A stretch of DNA of 22,282 nt from WS-2 sp036507005 (GTDB taxonomy: Bacteria > Eisenbacteria > RBG-16-71-46). Of this stretch, positions 10,880 through 18,924 are shown in pieces. The translations under genes and the position numbers were made by a program. The notes below the pieces were generated by a model. It made no database searches and was not told the DNA's origin. It saw nothing but the letters and a program-made list of their open reading frames with translations. The stretch covers positions 1 through 22,282 of the forward strand of contig DASXQT010000034.1 in assembly GCA_036507005.1 (NCBI GenBank), written 5' to 3'. The stretch's first letter is position 1. Each line of letters opens with the position of its first letter.

Positions 10880-11456
10880 GCGCCCTCCCGCCTGCGGGGC
10901 GCGCGGCCCGCCGGGCGGCGCGTGCCCGGCCCCGGGGGCCGGCCGCGCGCGGGGCGAGCCGTGCGATCGCGCGCCTTAGCCGGCTCCAGGTGCGCGCCAG
11001 CGACTCGGGCAGCACCCGGGTTCCGGCGATCACCGCCATGAAGTTGGTGTCGCCGTTCCAGCGCGGCACGACGTGGAGGTGGAAGTGCCCGGGGAAGCCC
11101 GCGCCCGCCACGCGCCCCAGGTTGGCGCCCAGGTTCACGCCGTCGGGCCGGTACTCGGCAGCCAGCGCGCGCTCGGCCAGGACCGCCGCTTCGACCAGCG
11201 CCTCGCGCTCCTCGGGCGTGAGGTCCGCGAGGCTCGCCGCGTGCCGCGCGCACGCCACCATCAGATGCCCCGGGTTGTAGGGAAAGCGGTTGAGCATCAC
11301 GAAGGCGAGCGGGCCGCGATGGATGACGAGCGGGCGCCGGTCGTCGCGATCGCGCCGCGTCCGGCAGAACAGGCAGCCGGACGGCTCGGCCGCCCGCCGC
11401 ACGTAGGCCATGCGCCACGGAGACCACAGCCGCTCGAGGCCCGCGCCGCCCGCCAA
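10863..11456 (-). CDS. HIT-family nucleotide hydrolase or phosphorylase
   Basis: Histidine-triad enzyme of 197 residues, probably acting on dinucleoside polyphosphates such as Ap4A or on AMP conjugates. It opens with LERLWSPWRMAYV, a pattern of the Ap4A-phosphorylase-like HIT branch. A CLFC zinc pair (Cys28, Cys31) follows, then LNRFPYNPGHLMV. The triad GHFHLHVVPRW has His124, His126 and His128. The last roughly 30 residues are Arg/Gly/Ala/Pro-rich and unlike the family core. TTG 11456 is chosen because conserved sequence begins within eight residues; it starts one base after the preceding gene's stop. The physiological substrate is not determinable here. Confidence 0.85.
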   Translation of the reverse strand: MAGGAGLERLWSPWRMAYVRRAAEPSGCLFCRTRRDRDDRRPLVIHRGPLAFVMLNRFPYNPGHLMVACARHAASLADLTPEEREALVEAAVLAERALAAEYRPDGVNLGANLGRVAGAGFPGHFHLHVVPRWNGDTNFMAVIAGTRVLPESLARTWSRLRRAIARLAPRAAGPRGRARAARRAARPAGGRARGRRG

Positions 11457-11457
11457 T

Positions 11458-12237
11458 TCAGCGCCCCGGGCGCGGGGCGCGCCCCTCTCGCAGCTCGGCC
11501 CAGGCGCGCTCGGCCTCGGCGAGCTGGGCCTCGGTGTTGATCCCGAGCAGCTCGCGGTAGTCGCGCGCCAGGCACACCGCGGTCGGGTGGCCGGCGCCGC
11601 GGATCAGGCCCACGGCGTCCGTCAGGTAGTACTCGCCCTGCGCGTTGTGCGCGGTGAGCCCTTCGAGCGCCCGCTCGAGCCGCGGCCAGTCGAAGGCGTA
11701 GACGCCGGAGTTGACCTCGTCGATGCGCCGCTCCTCGGGGCTCGCGTCGCGGTCCTCGACGATCGCCCGGATGCTCGCCCCGGGGCCGCGCACGATGCGT
11801 CCGTAGCCCTGCGGGTCCGGCACCCGCATCGAGAGCACCGTGACCGCGGCGCCGCTTCCGGCGTGGGCCTCGAGCAGCTCGTGCAGGGTGGCGGCGGTGA
11901 GGAGCGGCGTGTCGCCGTAGACCACCAGCAGGGTGCCGCGGAAGCCGCGCAGCGCCGGGGCCGCCATCATCACCGCGTGCCCGGTGCCGCGCTGATCGGC
12001 CTGCTCCACCCACTCGAGCCCGGGGTCCGGGAAGGCGGCCCGCACCCGATCGCGCTGGTGCCCGATCACCACCATCGTGCGCCCCGGCCCGAGGTCCTCG
12101 ACCGAATCGAGCACGTGCCGCAGCAGCGGCCGCCCGGCCATGGTGTGCAGCACCTTGGCCAGGTCGCTGCCCATGCGCGTGCCCTGTCCGGCGGCGAGCA
12201 CCAGGGCGGCGACACCGGGATGGCGGAACCGGCTCAC
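11458..12237 (-). CDS. GlmU-like UDP-N-acetylglucosamine pyrophosphorylase domain protein, lacking the acetyltransferase half
   Basis: Nucleotidyltransferase of 259 residues matching the N-terminal half of GlmU. Motifs in order are LAAGQGTRM (14-22), AKVLH (27-31), QRGTGHAV (82-89), YGDTPLL (108-113), GYGRIVR (144-150), EVNSGVY (174-180) and NAQGEYYLTD (198-207). GIN (232-234) then precedes an early end. The left-handed beta-helix acetyltransferase domain of full GlmU (about 200 more residues) is missing. The stop is followed at once by the HIT gene, so this looks like a natural single-domain protein. It likely couples UTP to a hexosamine-1-phosphate for envelope sugar synthesis; the substrate is inferred. 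GTG 12237 overlaps the panC stop in a GTGA arrangement. Confidence 0.85.
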   Translation of the reverse strand: MSRFRHPGVAALVLAAGQGTRMGSDLAKVLHTMAGRPLLRHVLDSVEDLGPGRTMVVIGHQRDRVRAAFPDPGLEWVEQADQRGTGHAVMMAAPALRGFRGTLLVVYGDTPLLTAATLHELLEAHAGSGAAVTVLSMRVPDPQGYGRIVRGPGASIRAIVEDRDASPEERRIDEVNSGVYAFDWPRLERALEGLTAHNAQGEYYLTDAVGLIRGAGHPTAVCLARDYRELLGINTEAQLAEAERAWAELREGRAPRPGR

Positions 12238-13130
12238 GCCGGCCGCCACTCGAAGTTGTCGATCAGGCGCGCGCGCCCGACGCGCGCCGCGACCGCCACC
12301 AGCACGTGCCCGCGCACCCGCGACACCGGCTCCAGCGTGTCCGCGTCCACCACCGCCACGTAGTCCTCGCGCACCGCGGGGTAGCCGCGCCACACCTCGC
12401 GGATCGCGCGCTCGAGGCGCGCCGCCGACCGCGCGCCGCGGGCGAGCAGGCGCCGCGCCTCGGCCAGCCCGGAGGCCAGCGCCACGGCCTGGCGGCGCTC
12501 GGCGGGGTCGAGGTAGGCGTTTCGCGACGAGAGCGCGAGCCCGTCCGCCTCGCGCGCCGTGGGCGCCCGCCGCACCCGCACCGGCACGTGCAGGTCGCGC
12601 ACCAGCTGCTCCAGGATGCGGGCCTGCTGCGCGTCCTTCTGCCCGAGCCACAGCGTGTCGGGCGCGACCGCGTTGAGGAGGCGCAGCACCACCGTCGCCA
12701 CGCCCTCGAAGTGCCCGGGACGCGACGCCCCCTCGAGCCGCTCGCTCAGACCCTCGACCCGCACCCGCGTGCGGTCGCCCGCGGGATAGATGTCGGAGAC
12801 CGCGGGCTCCCACAGCAGGTCCGCGCCGGCGCCGGCGATCAGCCGGCGGTCGCGCGCCAAGGGCCGCGGGTAGCGCTTGAAGTCCTCGGCGGGCCCGAAC
12901 TGGAGGGGGTTGACGAAGATGCTGACCACCACCCGGTCGTCGGCCTCGCGCGCGCGCTCGATGAGGCCGAGGTGGCCGGCGTGGATCGCTCCCATGGTGG
13001 GGACGAACCCCACGCTCTCGCCGCGGCGCCGGAACGAAGCGACCGCCTCGCGCACCTGCGCCACGGAGCGCACCCGGCGGGGCGCAACGCGAAGCGTGCT
13101 CCGGGGCCGCGCGCGGCCGCGCGCCGCCAT
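12234..13130 (-). CDS. panC: Pantothenate synthetase (pantoate-beta-alanine ligase)
   Basis: Catalyses ATP-dependent condensation of pantoate with beta-alanine, the last step of pantothenate synthesis. The 298-residue product carries the HxGH nucleotide motif in PTMGAIHAGHL (44-54), NPLQF (74-78), SRPGHFEGVATVV (136-148) and GQKDAQQ (163-169). ALSSRN (199-204) is the KMSKS-equivalent. The first ~18 residues are a basic extension before the usual family start, so an internal GTG could be used. ATG 13130 shares one base with the panB stop (TGATG), which supports it. It forms a panB-panC pair by coupled translation. Confidence 0.95.
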   Translation of the reverse strand: MAARGRARPRSTLRVAPRRVRSVAQVREAVASFRRRGESVGFVPTMGAIHAGHLGLIERAREADDRVVVSIFVNPLQFGPAEDFKRYPRPLARDRRLIAGAGADLLWEPAVSDIYPAGDRTRVRVEGLSERLEGASRPGHFEGVATVVLRLLNAVAPDTLWLGQKDAQQARILEQLVRDLHVPVRVRRAPTAREADGLALSSRNAYLDPAERRQAVALASGLAEARRLLARGARSAARLERAIREVWRGYPAVREDYVAVVDADTLEPVSRVRGHVLVAVAARVGRARLIDNFEWRPA

Positions 13131-13966
13131 CAGTAGGACTCCTGCTCGCCCGGGAAGCGGCGGGCGCGCACGTCTCCCGCGAAGCGCTCGAAGGCGCCCC
13201 GCATCTCCTCGGCGAGCGCGGCGTAGCGGCGCACGAACTTGGGGGTGTGGCCGAGGGTGAGCCCGAGCAGGTCGTGGCTCACCAGCACCTGCCCGTCGCA
13301 CCCGGGGCCCGCGCCGATGCCGACCGTGGGGATCTCGAGCTCGCGGCTCACCGCGGCGCCGAGCCGCGCCGGGATGCCCTCCAGCACCAGCGCGAAGCAG
13401 CCGCACTGCTCGAGCAGGCGCGCCTCGCCGGTCAGCCGCTCCTGGTCGGCCTCGCCGCGCGCCTGCACCCGGTAGCCTCCCATCGCCAGCACCGACTGCG
13501 GGGTGAGCCCGAGGTGGCCCATCACCGGGATCCCCGCCTCCACGATGCGGCGCACCGCGCCGGCGACGCGCTCGCCGCCCTCGAGCTTGATCGCGTCCGC
13601 GCCCGCCTCCTGCACGAAGCGCCCGGCGTTCAGCACCGCCTGCTCGTCGCTCACCTGGTAGGACATGAACGGCATGTCGCCGATCACGAGCGCCGCGGGC
13701 CGCGCGCGCGTGACCGCGCGGATGTGGTGGAGCATGTCCTCCATGGTGACCGGGAGCGTGCTCTCGTACCCGAGCACCACGGTCCCCAGGCTGTCGCCCA
13801 CCAGGATCATGTCCACGCCCGCCTCGTCGGCGATGCGGGCGGTGGGGAAATCGTAGGCGGTCACCGCCACGATCGGCTCGCCGCGGCGCTTCATCTCCCG
13901 GAACGACGGGGCCGAGCGCCGCGGCCGCGGGGCGCGCGCCTCCCGCACCGCCGGATCGGGGCTCAC
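13130..13966 (-). CDS. panB: 3-methyl-2-oxobutanoate hydroxymethyltransferase
   Basis: First committed enzyme of pantothenate synthesis; it moves a one-carbon unit from methylenetetrahydrofolate to ketoisovalerate. The 278-residue sequence has the metal-binding VGDSLG (Asp58), GDMPFMSY (Asp97), IKLEGG (Lys127, Glu129), GHLGLTPQS (150-158) and catalytic Glu196 in LVLEGIP. IPTVGIGAG (212-220) follows. The first 20 residues are a non-conserved Arg/Pro-rich extension. GTG 13966 overlaps the stop of the kinase gene by four bases. Its need for a folate cofactor makes the nearby folB-folK pair a sensible neighbour. Confidence 0.96.
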   Translation of the reverse strand: MSPDPAVREARAPRPRRSAPSFREMKRRGEPIVAVTAYDFPTARIADEAGVDMILVGDSLGTVVLGYESTLPVTMEDMLHHIRAVTRARPAALVIGDMPFMSYQVSDEQAVLNAGRFVQEAGADAIKLEGGERVAGAVRRIVEAGIPVMGHLGLTPQSVLAMGGYRVQARGEADQERLTGEARLLEQCGCFALVLEGIPARLGAAVSRELEIPTVGIGAGPGCDGQVLVSHDLLGLTLGHTPKFVRRYAALAEEMRGAFERFAGDVRARRFPGEQESY

Positions 13967-14613
13967 AGCGTGTTCCCCGGCTCGACCGGCGCGTAGTAGA
14001 CCGTGCCGTGGCCGTGCGACACGATCCGGGCGCGCAGGTCCTCGAAGTCGTGGGCGTTGTTCACGAAGTCGATGGCGTTGGTGTTCACCACGAGCAGCGG
14101 GGCCTCCGCGTAGTGGAAGAAGAAGTGATTGTAGGCCTCGTTGAGCTGGCGGATGTAGTCGCGCTCCATCTCCCGCTCGTAGGGCCGCGCGCGGCGCGCG
14201 ATGCGCTCCATGAGCACGTCGGGATTGGCCTGAAGGTAGACCACCACGTCGGGCTTCATCACCTCGAGCTCGAGCCAGCCCACCAGGCGCTCGTAGAGCG
14301 AGAGCTCGCGGTCCGACAGGTTGAGCGAGGCGAAGATCCGGTCCTTCTGGAACAGGTAGTCGGCCACCATGCCCTCGCGGAACAGCTCCATCTGGCGCAG
14401 CGAGCGCTGCTGCTGGTAGCGGCTGAACAGGAAGTGCATCTGGGTCTGGAACGCATAGCGCGCGCGGTCGCGGTAGAAGTCCTTGAGGAACGGGTTCTCC
14501 TCGACCTCCTCCAGCACGAGACGGGCCTGCAGGCGCTCGCTCAGCAGCCTCGCCAGGCTCGTCTTTCCGACTCCAATCACCCCTTCGACGACGATGTAGC
14601 GGTTTTCCGGCAT
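13963..14613 (-). CDS. Deoxynucleoside kinase (dGK/dAK-like)
   Basis: Salvage enzyme that phosphorylates deoxynucleosides with ATP. The 216-residue product has a P-loop in VEGVIGVGKTSL (9-20), the catalytic acidic stretch LEEVEENPFL (34-43), the KDRIF motif (90-94) and the basic LID MERIARRARPYERE (135-148). The conserved tail VVNTNAIDFV follows. It belongs to the dCK/dGK family; which base it prefers cannot be read reliably. ATG 14613 immediately precedes conserved sequence, 11 bases after the folK stop. The FolK-dNK-PanB order suggests a cofactor and nucleotide operon. Confidence 0.9.
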   Translation of the reverse strand: MPENRYIVVEGVIGVGKTSLARLLSERLQARLVLEEVEENPFLKDFYRDRARYAFQTQMHFLFSRYQQQRSLRQMELFREGMVADYLFQKDRIFASLNLSDRELSLYERLVGWLELEVMKPDVVVYLQANPDVLMERIARRARPYEREMERDYIRQLNEAYNHFFFHYAEAPLLVVNTNAIDFVNNAHDFEDLRARIVSHGHGTVYYAPVEPGNTL

Positions 14614-14624
14614 CCCCGGACCGG

Positions 14625-15119
14625 TCAGTTCCAGAGCCGGGAGCCCCGCTTGACGGGCGGCCGGGTGTTGAGCCTCGACAGGTGGCTGAGCAGGGTCTCG
14701 CCCGTCCCCGGATGCACCAGCAGCGGATCGAGCTCGACCAGCGGGACCAGCACGAACGAGCGCCGGGTGAGCTCCGGGTGCGGCACGATCAGGTCGGGCT
14801 CCTCGACGATCAGGCTGCCGTAGAGCAGCAGGTCGAGGTCGATGGTGCGCGGCCCGTAGCGCTGGGTGCGCACGCGGCCGAGGCGCTTCTCGATCAGGAG
14901 CAGGTTCCAGAGGAGCTGGCGCGCGGTGAGCTCGGTGTCGATCTGGGCCACGGCGTTCAGGAAGTTGGGCTGGTCCACCTCGCCCACCGGCTCGGTGTCG
15001 TAGAGCGAGGAGGCCCGCAGCAGCTGGGTGCCGGGCAGACGCGTGATCTCCTCCAGCGCCTGGCGGATCATCGCCTCACGCTCGCCGAGATTCGATCCCA
15101 GTCCGATGAACGCCTTCAC
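14625..15119 (-). CDS. folK: 6-hydroxymethyl-7,8-dihydropterin pyrophosphokinase
   Basis: Transfers pyrophosphate from ATP to hydroxymethyldihydropterin in folate synthesis. The 164-residue product is of typical length. It starts MKAFIGLGSNLGERE and carries SSLYDTEPVG and QPNFLNAV. The signature RYGPRTIDLDLLLYG lies at 87-101, with Asp94 and Asp96 expected to bind magnesium. VPHPELTRRSFVLVPL follows. GTG 15119 overlaps the folB stop as GTGA, so the two consecutive folate enzymes are translationally coupled. Confidence 0.97.
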   Translation of the reverse strand: MKAFIGLGSNLGEREAMIRQALEEITRLPGTQLLRASSLYDTEPVGEVDQPNFLNAVAQIDTELTARQLLWNLLLIEKRLGRVRTQRYGPRTIDLDLLLYGSLIVEEPDLIVPHPELTRRSFVLVPLVELDPLLVHPGTGETLLSHLSRLNTRPPVKRGSRLWN

Positions 15120-15475
15120 GCGCGCCGCTCCCGCACCACCTCGATGACCGCCCGCCCGCCGGTGGTCCAGCCCAGGTTCTGCTTCGCGATCCGCACCCGC
15201 ACCCTGCGCACCGCGAAGCGCTCGAGCACGGTCTCCGCGGTCGTGGCCGCGAGCGTCTCGAGCAGGTGGAAGCTCCTGCCCTCGACCACCTCGCGCACCG
15301 TGCGGTTCAGGAGATCGTAGTCCACCGCGTCCGCGAGCCGATCGCTCCGCTCCGCCCGATCGTCGGTGGGCTCCAGCTCGAGATCCACCTCGAGGCGCTG
15401 GCCCGCCTCCTTCTCGTAGGGTCTCGCGCCGTGGTGGCCGAAGACCGAGAGCCCCTCGAGCCGGATGGTGGCCAA
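15116..15475 (-). CDS. folB: Dihydroneopterin aldolase
   Basis: Cleaves dihydroneopterin to hydroxymethyldihydropterin and glycolaldehyde, the step before FolK. From TTG 15475 the product is 119 residues, matching the family. GGAGG lies seven bases upstream of that TTG, so it is preferred over a TTG 20 codons earlier. Visible motifs are IRLEGLSVFGHHG (4-16), Tyr53 in VDYDLL, Glu73 in SFHLLETLA and Lys98 in RVRIAKQN. The family usually has Lys-Pro at this last place and here it is Lys-Gln. It is the first gene after a good promoter at 15539-15567. Confidence 0.93.
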   Translation of the reverse strand: MATIRLEGLSVFGHHGARPYEKEAGQRLEVDLELEPTDDRAERSDRLADAVDYDLLNRTVREVVEGRSFHLLETLAATTAETVLERFAVRRVRVRIAKQNLGWTTGGRAVIEVVRERRA

Positions 15476-15538
15476 CGGTTTGCCTCCGATGATCGAATGG
15501 CGGACGACCCGATGGCCGACCGCCACGAACCGCAATCG

Positions 15539-15567
15539 AGTCTAGGAGCGGTCCCGGGGGTGGTCAA
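15539..15567 (-). promoter_or_regulatory. Sigma-70-type promoter for the folB-tatA gene run
   Basis: On the minus strand TTGACC (15567-15562), a 17-base spacer and TAGACT (15544-15539) lie about 64 bases before the folB start. The -35 box contains the TGA stop of the upstream YfhO-like gene. The match is the best sigma-70 candidate in the window. Confidence 0.65.
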
Positions 15568-18017
15568 GCGAACCCGCCGCGAGCGCCCCGGTCGAGGATC
15601 GTCCACATCCCCCACGCCGCCGCGAGCGCCGCGAGCGCGAGCCAGCCGACGCGCGTGAGCATCAGGCCCGTGCGCCAGCCCTCCGGCACGAACGTCATCT
15701 CGATGCGATGGGTCCCGCCCGGCACCGCGACGCCGCGCACCAGCTGGTTCACGCGGTGGATCGTCGCCTCGCCGCCGTCGACGCGCGCGCTCCAGCCCGG
15801 GAACCACGCGTCCGCGAGCACGACGAACGCGCGATCGCCCGCCTGGGTCTCGAGCACGATGCGGTCGGGCTCGTCCGCGACCCAGCGGATCCGGCAGCCC
15901 GCCGATCCGGGATAGACGCCGGCCGCATCCGGCGCGGCCGCGAACGCGACCTGGGCGGGATCGAAATCCTGCGTCATCATGGCGCGGATCACCGCGACGT
16001 TGTTGCCGAGCGATACCACCTCGGGCACGGCATAGACGCGGCCGAGCGCCGCGCGCAGGTGGTAGACGACCTCCCCGGCGCCGCGGTACACGGTTTCGAA
16101 GCGCCGCTCGTCCCACGCCGGGCCCGGATCCGAGGACATGTAGGCCACGCCGAACGCGCACATCGCGCCGTAGCTGCGCGTGATGTCGCTCATCTCGCGC
16201 CACAGCGCAGGCGGGGCTCCGTGGGTTCCGCCCAGCGAGCGGGCGCGCCACCGGATCCAGTCGTTGGAGTAGATCTCGAAGTCGCGCCGGGTTCCGATCC
16301 TGGTGCCGGGCCGGGACGGCACGTGGCGGGCGGACGAGACCCGGACCCAGGGCTCGCGCGCCCCGAGGCGCGCGAGCTCGGGCGCCGGCGCGGCCAGCAC
16401 GCTCGGGTAGGGCCCCGTCGAGCGCCGCAGGATCGGCGCGGTGACGCTCGCGAGGTCGAGCGTGGCCAGCGCAACGAGCCCGGCCGCGGCCCGGGGCGAG
16501 CGCGGTCCGCGGGCGCGCATCCTCCAGAGCAGGGTCGCCGTGGCGGCGAGCACGGCGGCCCGCGCCGCGAGGTCGAGCCCGGCCGCCTGGGCCGCCCTCG
16601 CGGCCAGCGCCTGGGGCCGGAGCTCCCGGATCAGCGCCGCGAGGCCCGGGGCGAGCGGGCCGGCGAGCGCGAGACCGGCGAGCAGGAGCGCGGCCGCGGC
16701 GATCCACGCCCTTCGTGGCGGCCGGGGCGGGAAGCCCGGGTCGGCGGCGAACGCGCGCGCTGCCAGGAGCACGATCGCGAGCTGAGCGACCACGATCCAC
16801 ATGGTCGCGGTGCGAAAGCGCGAGGACAGCGGCACGACCGCCCGCAGCGCCGCCCCCAGCGGCCCGAGCGTCGACCCGAGCGACGAGAGCACCGCGAAGG
16901 CGGCGGCTAGCGCCAGCACCGCCACGGTGGAGTTGCGGAGGCCGCGAGCCAGCGTGCTCGCCGCGAGCGCGAGCACGACGACGCCCAGGAACCGGGGGTA
17001 ATCGGTTCGCTCCATCCCCCCCCAGTAGGTGTCCCCTCCGAAGCCGACCGCCCACGGGGACGCGAACGCGAGGAGGTCGCGAAGGCCGGGGCTGTAGCGC
17101 TCGATCTCCTCGGTCGGGACGCCCAGCGCGCCTCCCCCGCCGCGGAACGAGGCCGCGCCGTAGCGCAGCGCGGGCAGCCACACCGCCGCCGCCATCGCCA
17201 CGGCGAGCGCCGCGGCCGCTCCCAGCCACAGCAGGCGCGCCGGCCGGCCATGGCTCAGCGCGCGCTCGAGCGCGAACGCGAGCGCGAGCATGGAGCCCAG
17301 GACCACGATCTGCGGATGCCCGGTGAGCACCATCACGGCGGACACGGCCGAGAGCCCGAGCGTGGCGCCGCAAGCTGCGCGCGCTTCACGGGTGCAGGCG
17401 TGATGGATCGCCAGCAGCACGACGGGCAGGAGCGAGCAGGCGACGAGCTGGGCGTCGTGCCCGAACGCGAACGGCACCATCAGCTCGGGCATCAGCCCCC
17501 ACGCCACGCCCGCAAACACTATGGCCGCGACCCCCGAGCCCCACAGCGCGCGCGCCAGCGCGGCCATGGCGAGCATGCCGGCAAGGTGCGCGAGCAGCGG
17601 ACCGGCGAGGGGCACGACGCGCGAGGGACGCAGGACCTCGAACAGGTCGAGCGCCGCGTCCGGAAGGTACTGGGGGCGCGAATCCGCCAGGCTCGCGCTG
17701 GCCGAGATGCCGCAAAAGACGTACGGGTTCCAGTAGGTGCGCTGGTGGACCGAGAGCCAGCGCTCGCGCGAATACTCGGCGAAGGGGCGGAACACCCGCG
17801 CGTCGCCGAGCGTCAGCACCTGGGCCTTGAAGATCTGGGGTGCCCAGAGCGCGAGCCACGCGGCCACGACCACGGCGTACGCGGGCCAGATGCGTGGAGC
17901 GGCGCGGGGCGCGGCGGCCACGGCGGCGGGTTCCGTGGCGCGAAGCACCTCGGGCGCGGGAGCTTGGGGAGGCGCGGCCCCTGCGCCCCGCCCGCGCCTC
18001 TTGCGGCGCGGGCTCAC
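15564..18017 (-). CDS. YfhO-like multi-pass membrane protein (GT-C glycosyltransferase fold suspected)
   Basis: Large inner-membrane protein of 817 residues with about 12 to 14 hydrophobic helices from residue 42 onward. A basic, Ala/Pro-rich cytoplasmic N-terminus precedes them, a long extracytoplasmic soluble region follows at about 540-780, and one helix lies near the C-terminus. Early in the protein LGDARVF and YWNPYVFCG match the first-loop pattern of YfhO and related GT-C proteins. The C-terminal DAWFPGWSARVDG followed by HRVNQLVRGVAVPGGTH is characteristic of YfhO. In Firmicutes YfhO glycosylates a wall polymer using a lipid-linked sugar. The acceptor here is unknown. GTG 18017 lies 64 bases after dapD; no strong ribosome site is visible. 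Confidence 0.8.
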   Translation of the reverse strand: MSPRRKRRGRGAGAAPPQAPAPEVLRATEPAAVAAAPRAAPRIWPAYAVVVAAWLALWAPQIFKAQVLTLGDARVFRPFAEYSRERWLSVHQRTYWNPYVFCGISASASLADSRPQYLPDAALDLFEVLRPSRVVPLAGPLLAHLAGMLAMAALARALWGSGVAAIVFAGVAWGLMPELMVPFAFGHDAQLVACSLLPVVLLAIHHACTREARAACGATLGLSAVSAVMVLTGHPQIVVLGSMLALAFALERALSHGRPARLLWLGAAAALAVAMAAAVWLPALRYGAASFRGGGGALGVPTEEIERYSPGLRDLLAFASPWAVGFGGDTYWGGMERTDYPRFLGVVVLALAASTLARGLRNSTVAVLALAAAFAVLSSLGSTLGPLGAALRAVVPLSSRFRTATMWIVVAQLAIVLLAARAFAADPGFPPRPPRRAWIAAAALLLAGLALAGPLAPGLAALIRELRPQALAARAAQAAGLDLAARAAVLAATATLLWRMRARGPRSPRAAAGLVALATLDLASVTAPILRRSTGPYPSVLAAPAPELARLGAREPWVRVSSARHVPSRPGTRIGTRRDFEIYSNDWIRWRARSLGGTHGAPPALWREMSDITRSYGAMCAFGVAYMSSDPGPAWDERRFETVYRGAGEVVYHLRAALGRVYAVPEVVSLGNNVAVIRAMMTQDFDPAQVAFAAAPDAAGVYPGSAGCRIRWVADEPDRIVLETQAGDRAFVVLADAWFPGWSARVDGGEATIHRVNQLVRGVAVPGGTHRIEMTFVPEGWRTGLMLTRVGWLALAALAAAWGMWTILDRGARGGFA

Positions 18018-18081
18018 CGCGCCCGGCCGCCCCGCGCGCGCGCCGCGGCCGGGTGCGCGGCGGAGGCGCGCGGCGGCGCTC

Positions 18082-18924
18082 TCACGTCGGGACTCCGTAT
18101 TCGCGCAGGGCCTGGTTCAGCGAGGTTTTGAGGTCGGTGGACTCCTTGCGGCTCCCGATCACGAGCGCGCACGGCGTGCCGAACTCGCCCGCGGGGAACT
18201 TCTTCGGCATCGTTCCCGGGATCACCACCGCGCGCGGCGGCACGCGGCCGCGCGTCACCACCGGCGCGGTGCCGGTCACGTCCACGATCGCGGTCGAGGC
18301 GGTGAGCACCACCCCCGCGCCCAGCACCGCGCCGCGCTCGATCCGCACGCCCTCCACCACCACCGCGCGCGAGCCGACGAAGCAGTCGTCCTCGACGATC
18401 ACCGGCACGCTCTGCGGCGGTTCGAGCACCCCCCCGATCCCCACACCGCCCGAGAGGTGAACCCTCCGCCCGATCTGCGCGCACGAGCCCACGGTCGCCC
18501 AGGTGTCCACCAGCGTCCCCTCGCCCACCCGCGCGCCGACGTTGACGTAGGCCGGCATCACGATCACGCCCGGCTCGAGGAACGCGCCGTAGCGCACCAC
18601 GCCCGGCGGCACGACGCGCACGCCGGCCGAGGCCAGGTTGCGCTTGAGCGGGATCTTGTCGTGGAACTCGAGCGGCCCGCACTCGAGCGTGCGCGAGACG
18701 CGGAGCCGGAAGTAGAGGGCGAGCGCCTGCTGGATCCAGCCGTGCACCACCCACTCGCCGCCCGCGGGTGCCTGCTCCGCCACCCGCAAGTCGCCGCAGT
18801 CGAGCGCCGCGACCGCGCCCTCGACCGCGCCGCGCACCGCGGGCTCGTCGAGCGGCACGCGGCCCGCGTAGGCGCCGGCGATGGTCTCGCGCCAGCGCTC
18901 GAGCGGGTAGCGCTCCGCGCTCAT
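18082..18924 (-). CDS. dapD: Tetrahydrodipicolinate N-succinyltransferase
   Basis: Succinylates tetrahydrodipicolinate in the succinylase branch of lysine/diaminopimelate synthesis. The 280-residue product has an alpha-helical N-terminus, then EFHDKIPLKRN. A left-handed beta-helix of hexapeptide repeats follows (about 105-220), including YVNVGARVGEGTLVDTWATVGSCAQIG and LSGGVGIGGVLEP. The end is the typical IPGTMPKKFPAGEFG and CALVIGSRKESTD. ATG 18924 overlaps the dapC stop (ATGA). Order dapE-dapC-dapD means three steps of the same branch are coupled. Confidence 0.97.
   Translation of the reverse strand: MSAERYPLERWRETIAGAYAGRVPLDEPAVRGAVEGAVAALDCGDLRVAEQAPAGGEWVVHGWIQQALALYFRLRVSRTLECGPLEFHDKIPLKRNLASAGVRVVPPGVVRYGAFLEPGVIVMPAYVNVGARVGEGTLVDTWATVGSCAQIGRRVHLSGGVGIGGVLEPPQSVPVIVEDDCFVGSRAVVVEGVRIERGAVLGAGVVLTASTAIVDVTGTAPVVTRGRVPPRAVVIPGTMPKKFPAGEFGTPCALVIGSRKESTDLKTSLNQALREYGVPT

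Noticed and set aside
12238..12813. In-frame extension of the GlmU-like gene upstream of its GTG
   Set aside because: The DNA is coding for panC in another frame and the extension lacks family sequence. The GTGA overlap at 12237 is the natural start.
15307..17373. Alternative minus-strand frame of about 688 codons overlapping the YfhO-like gene and folB
   Set aside because: It is Arg/Ala/Gly-rich shadow sequence without membrane helices. The YfhO-like and folB frames have clear family motifs.
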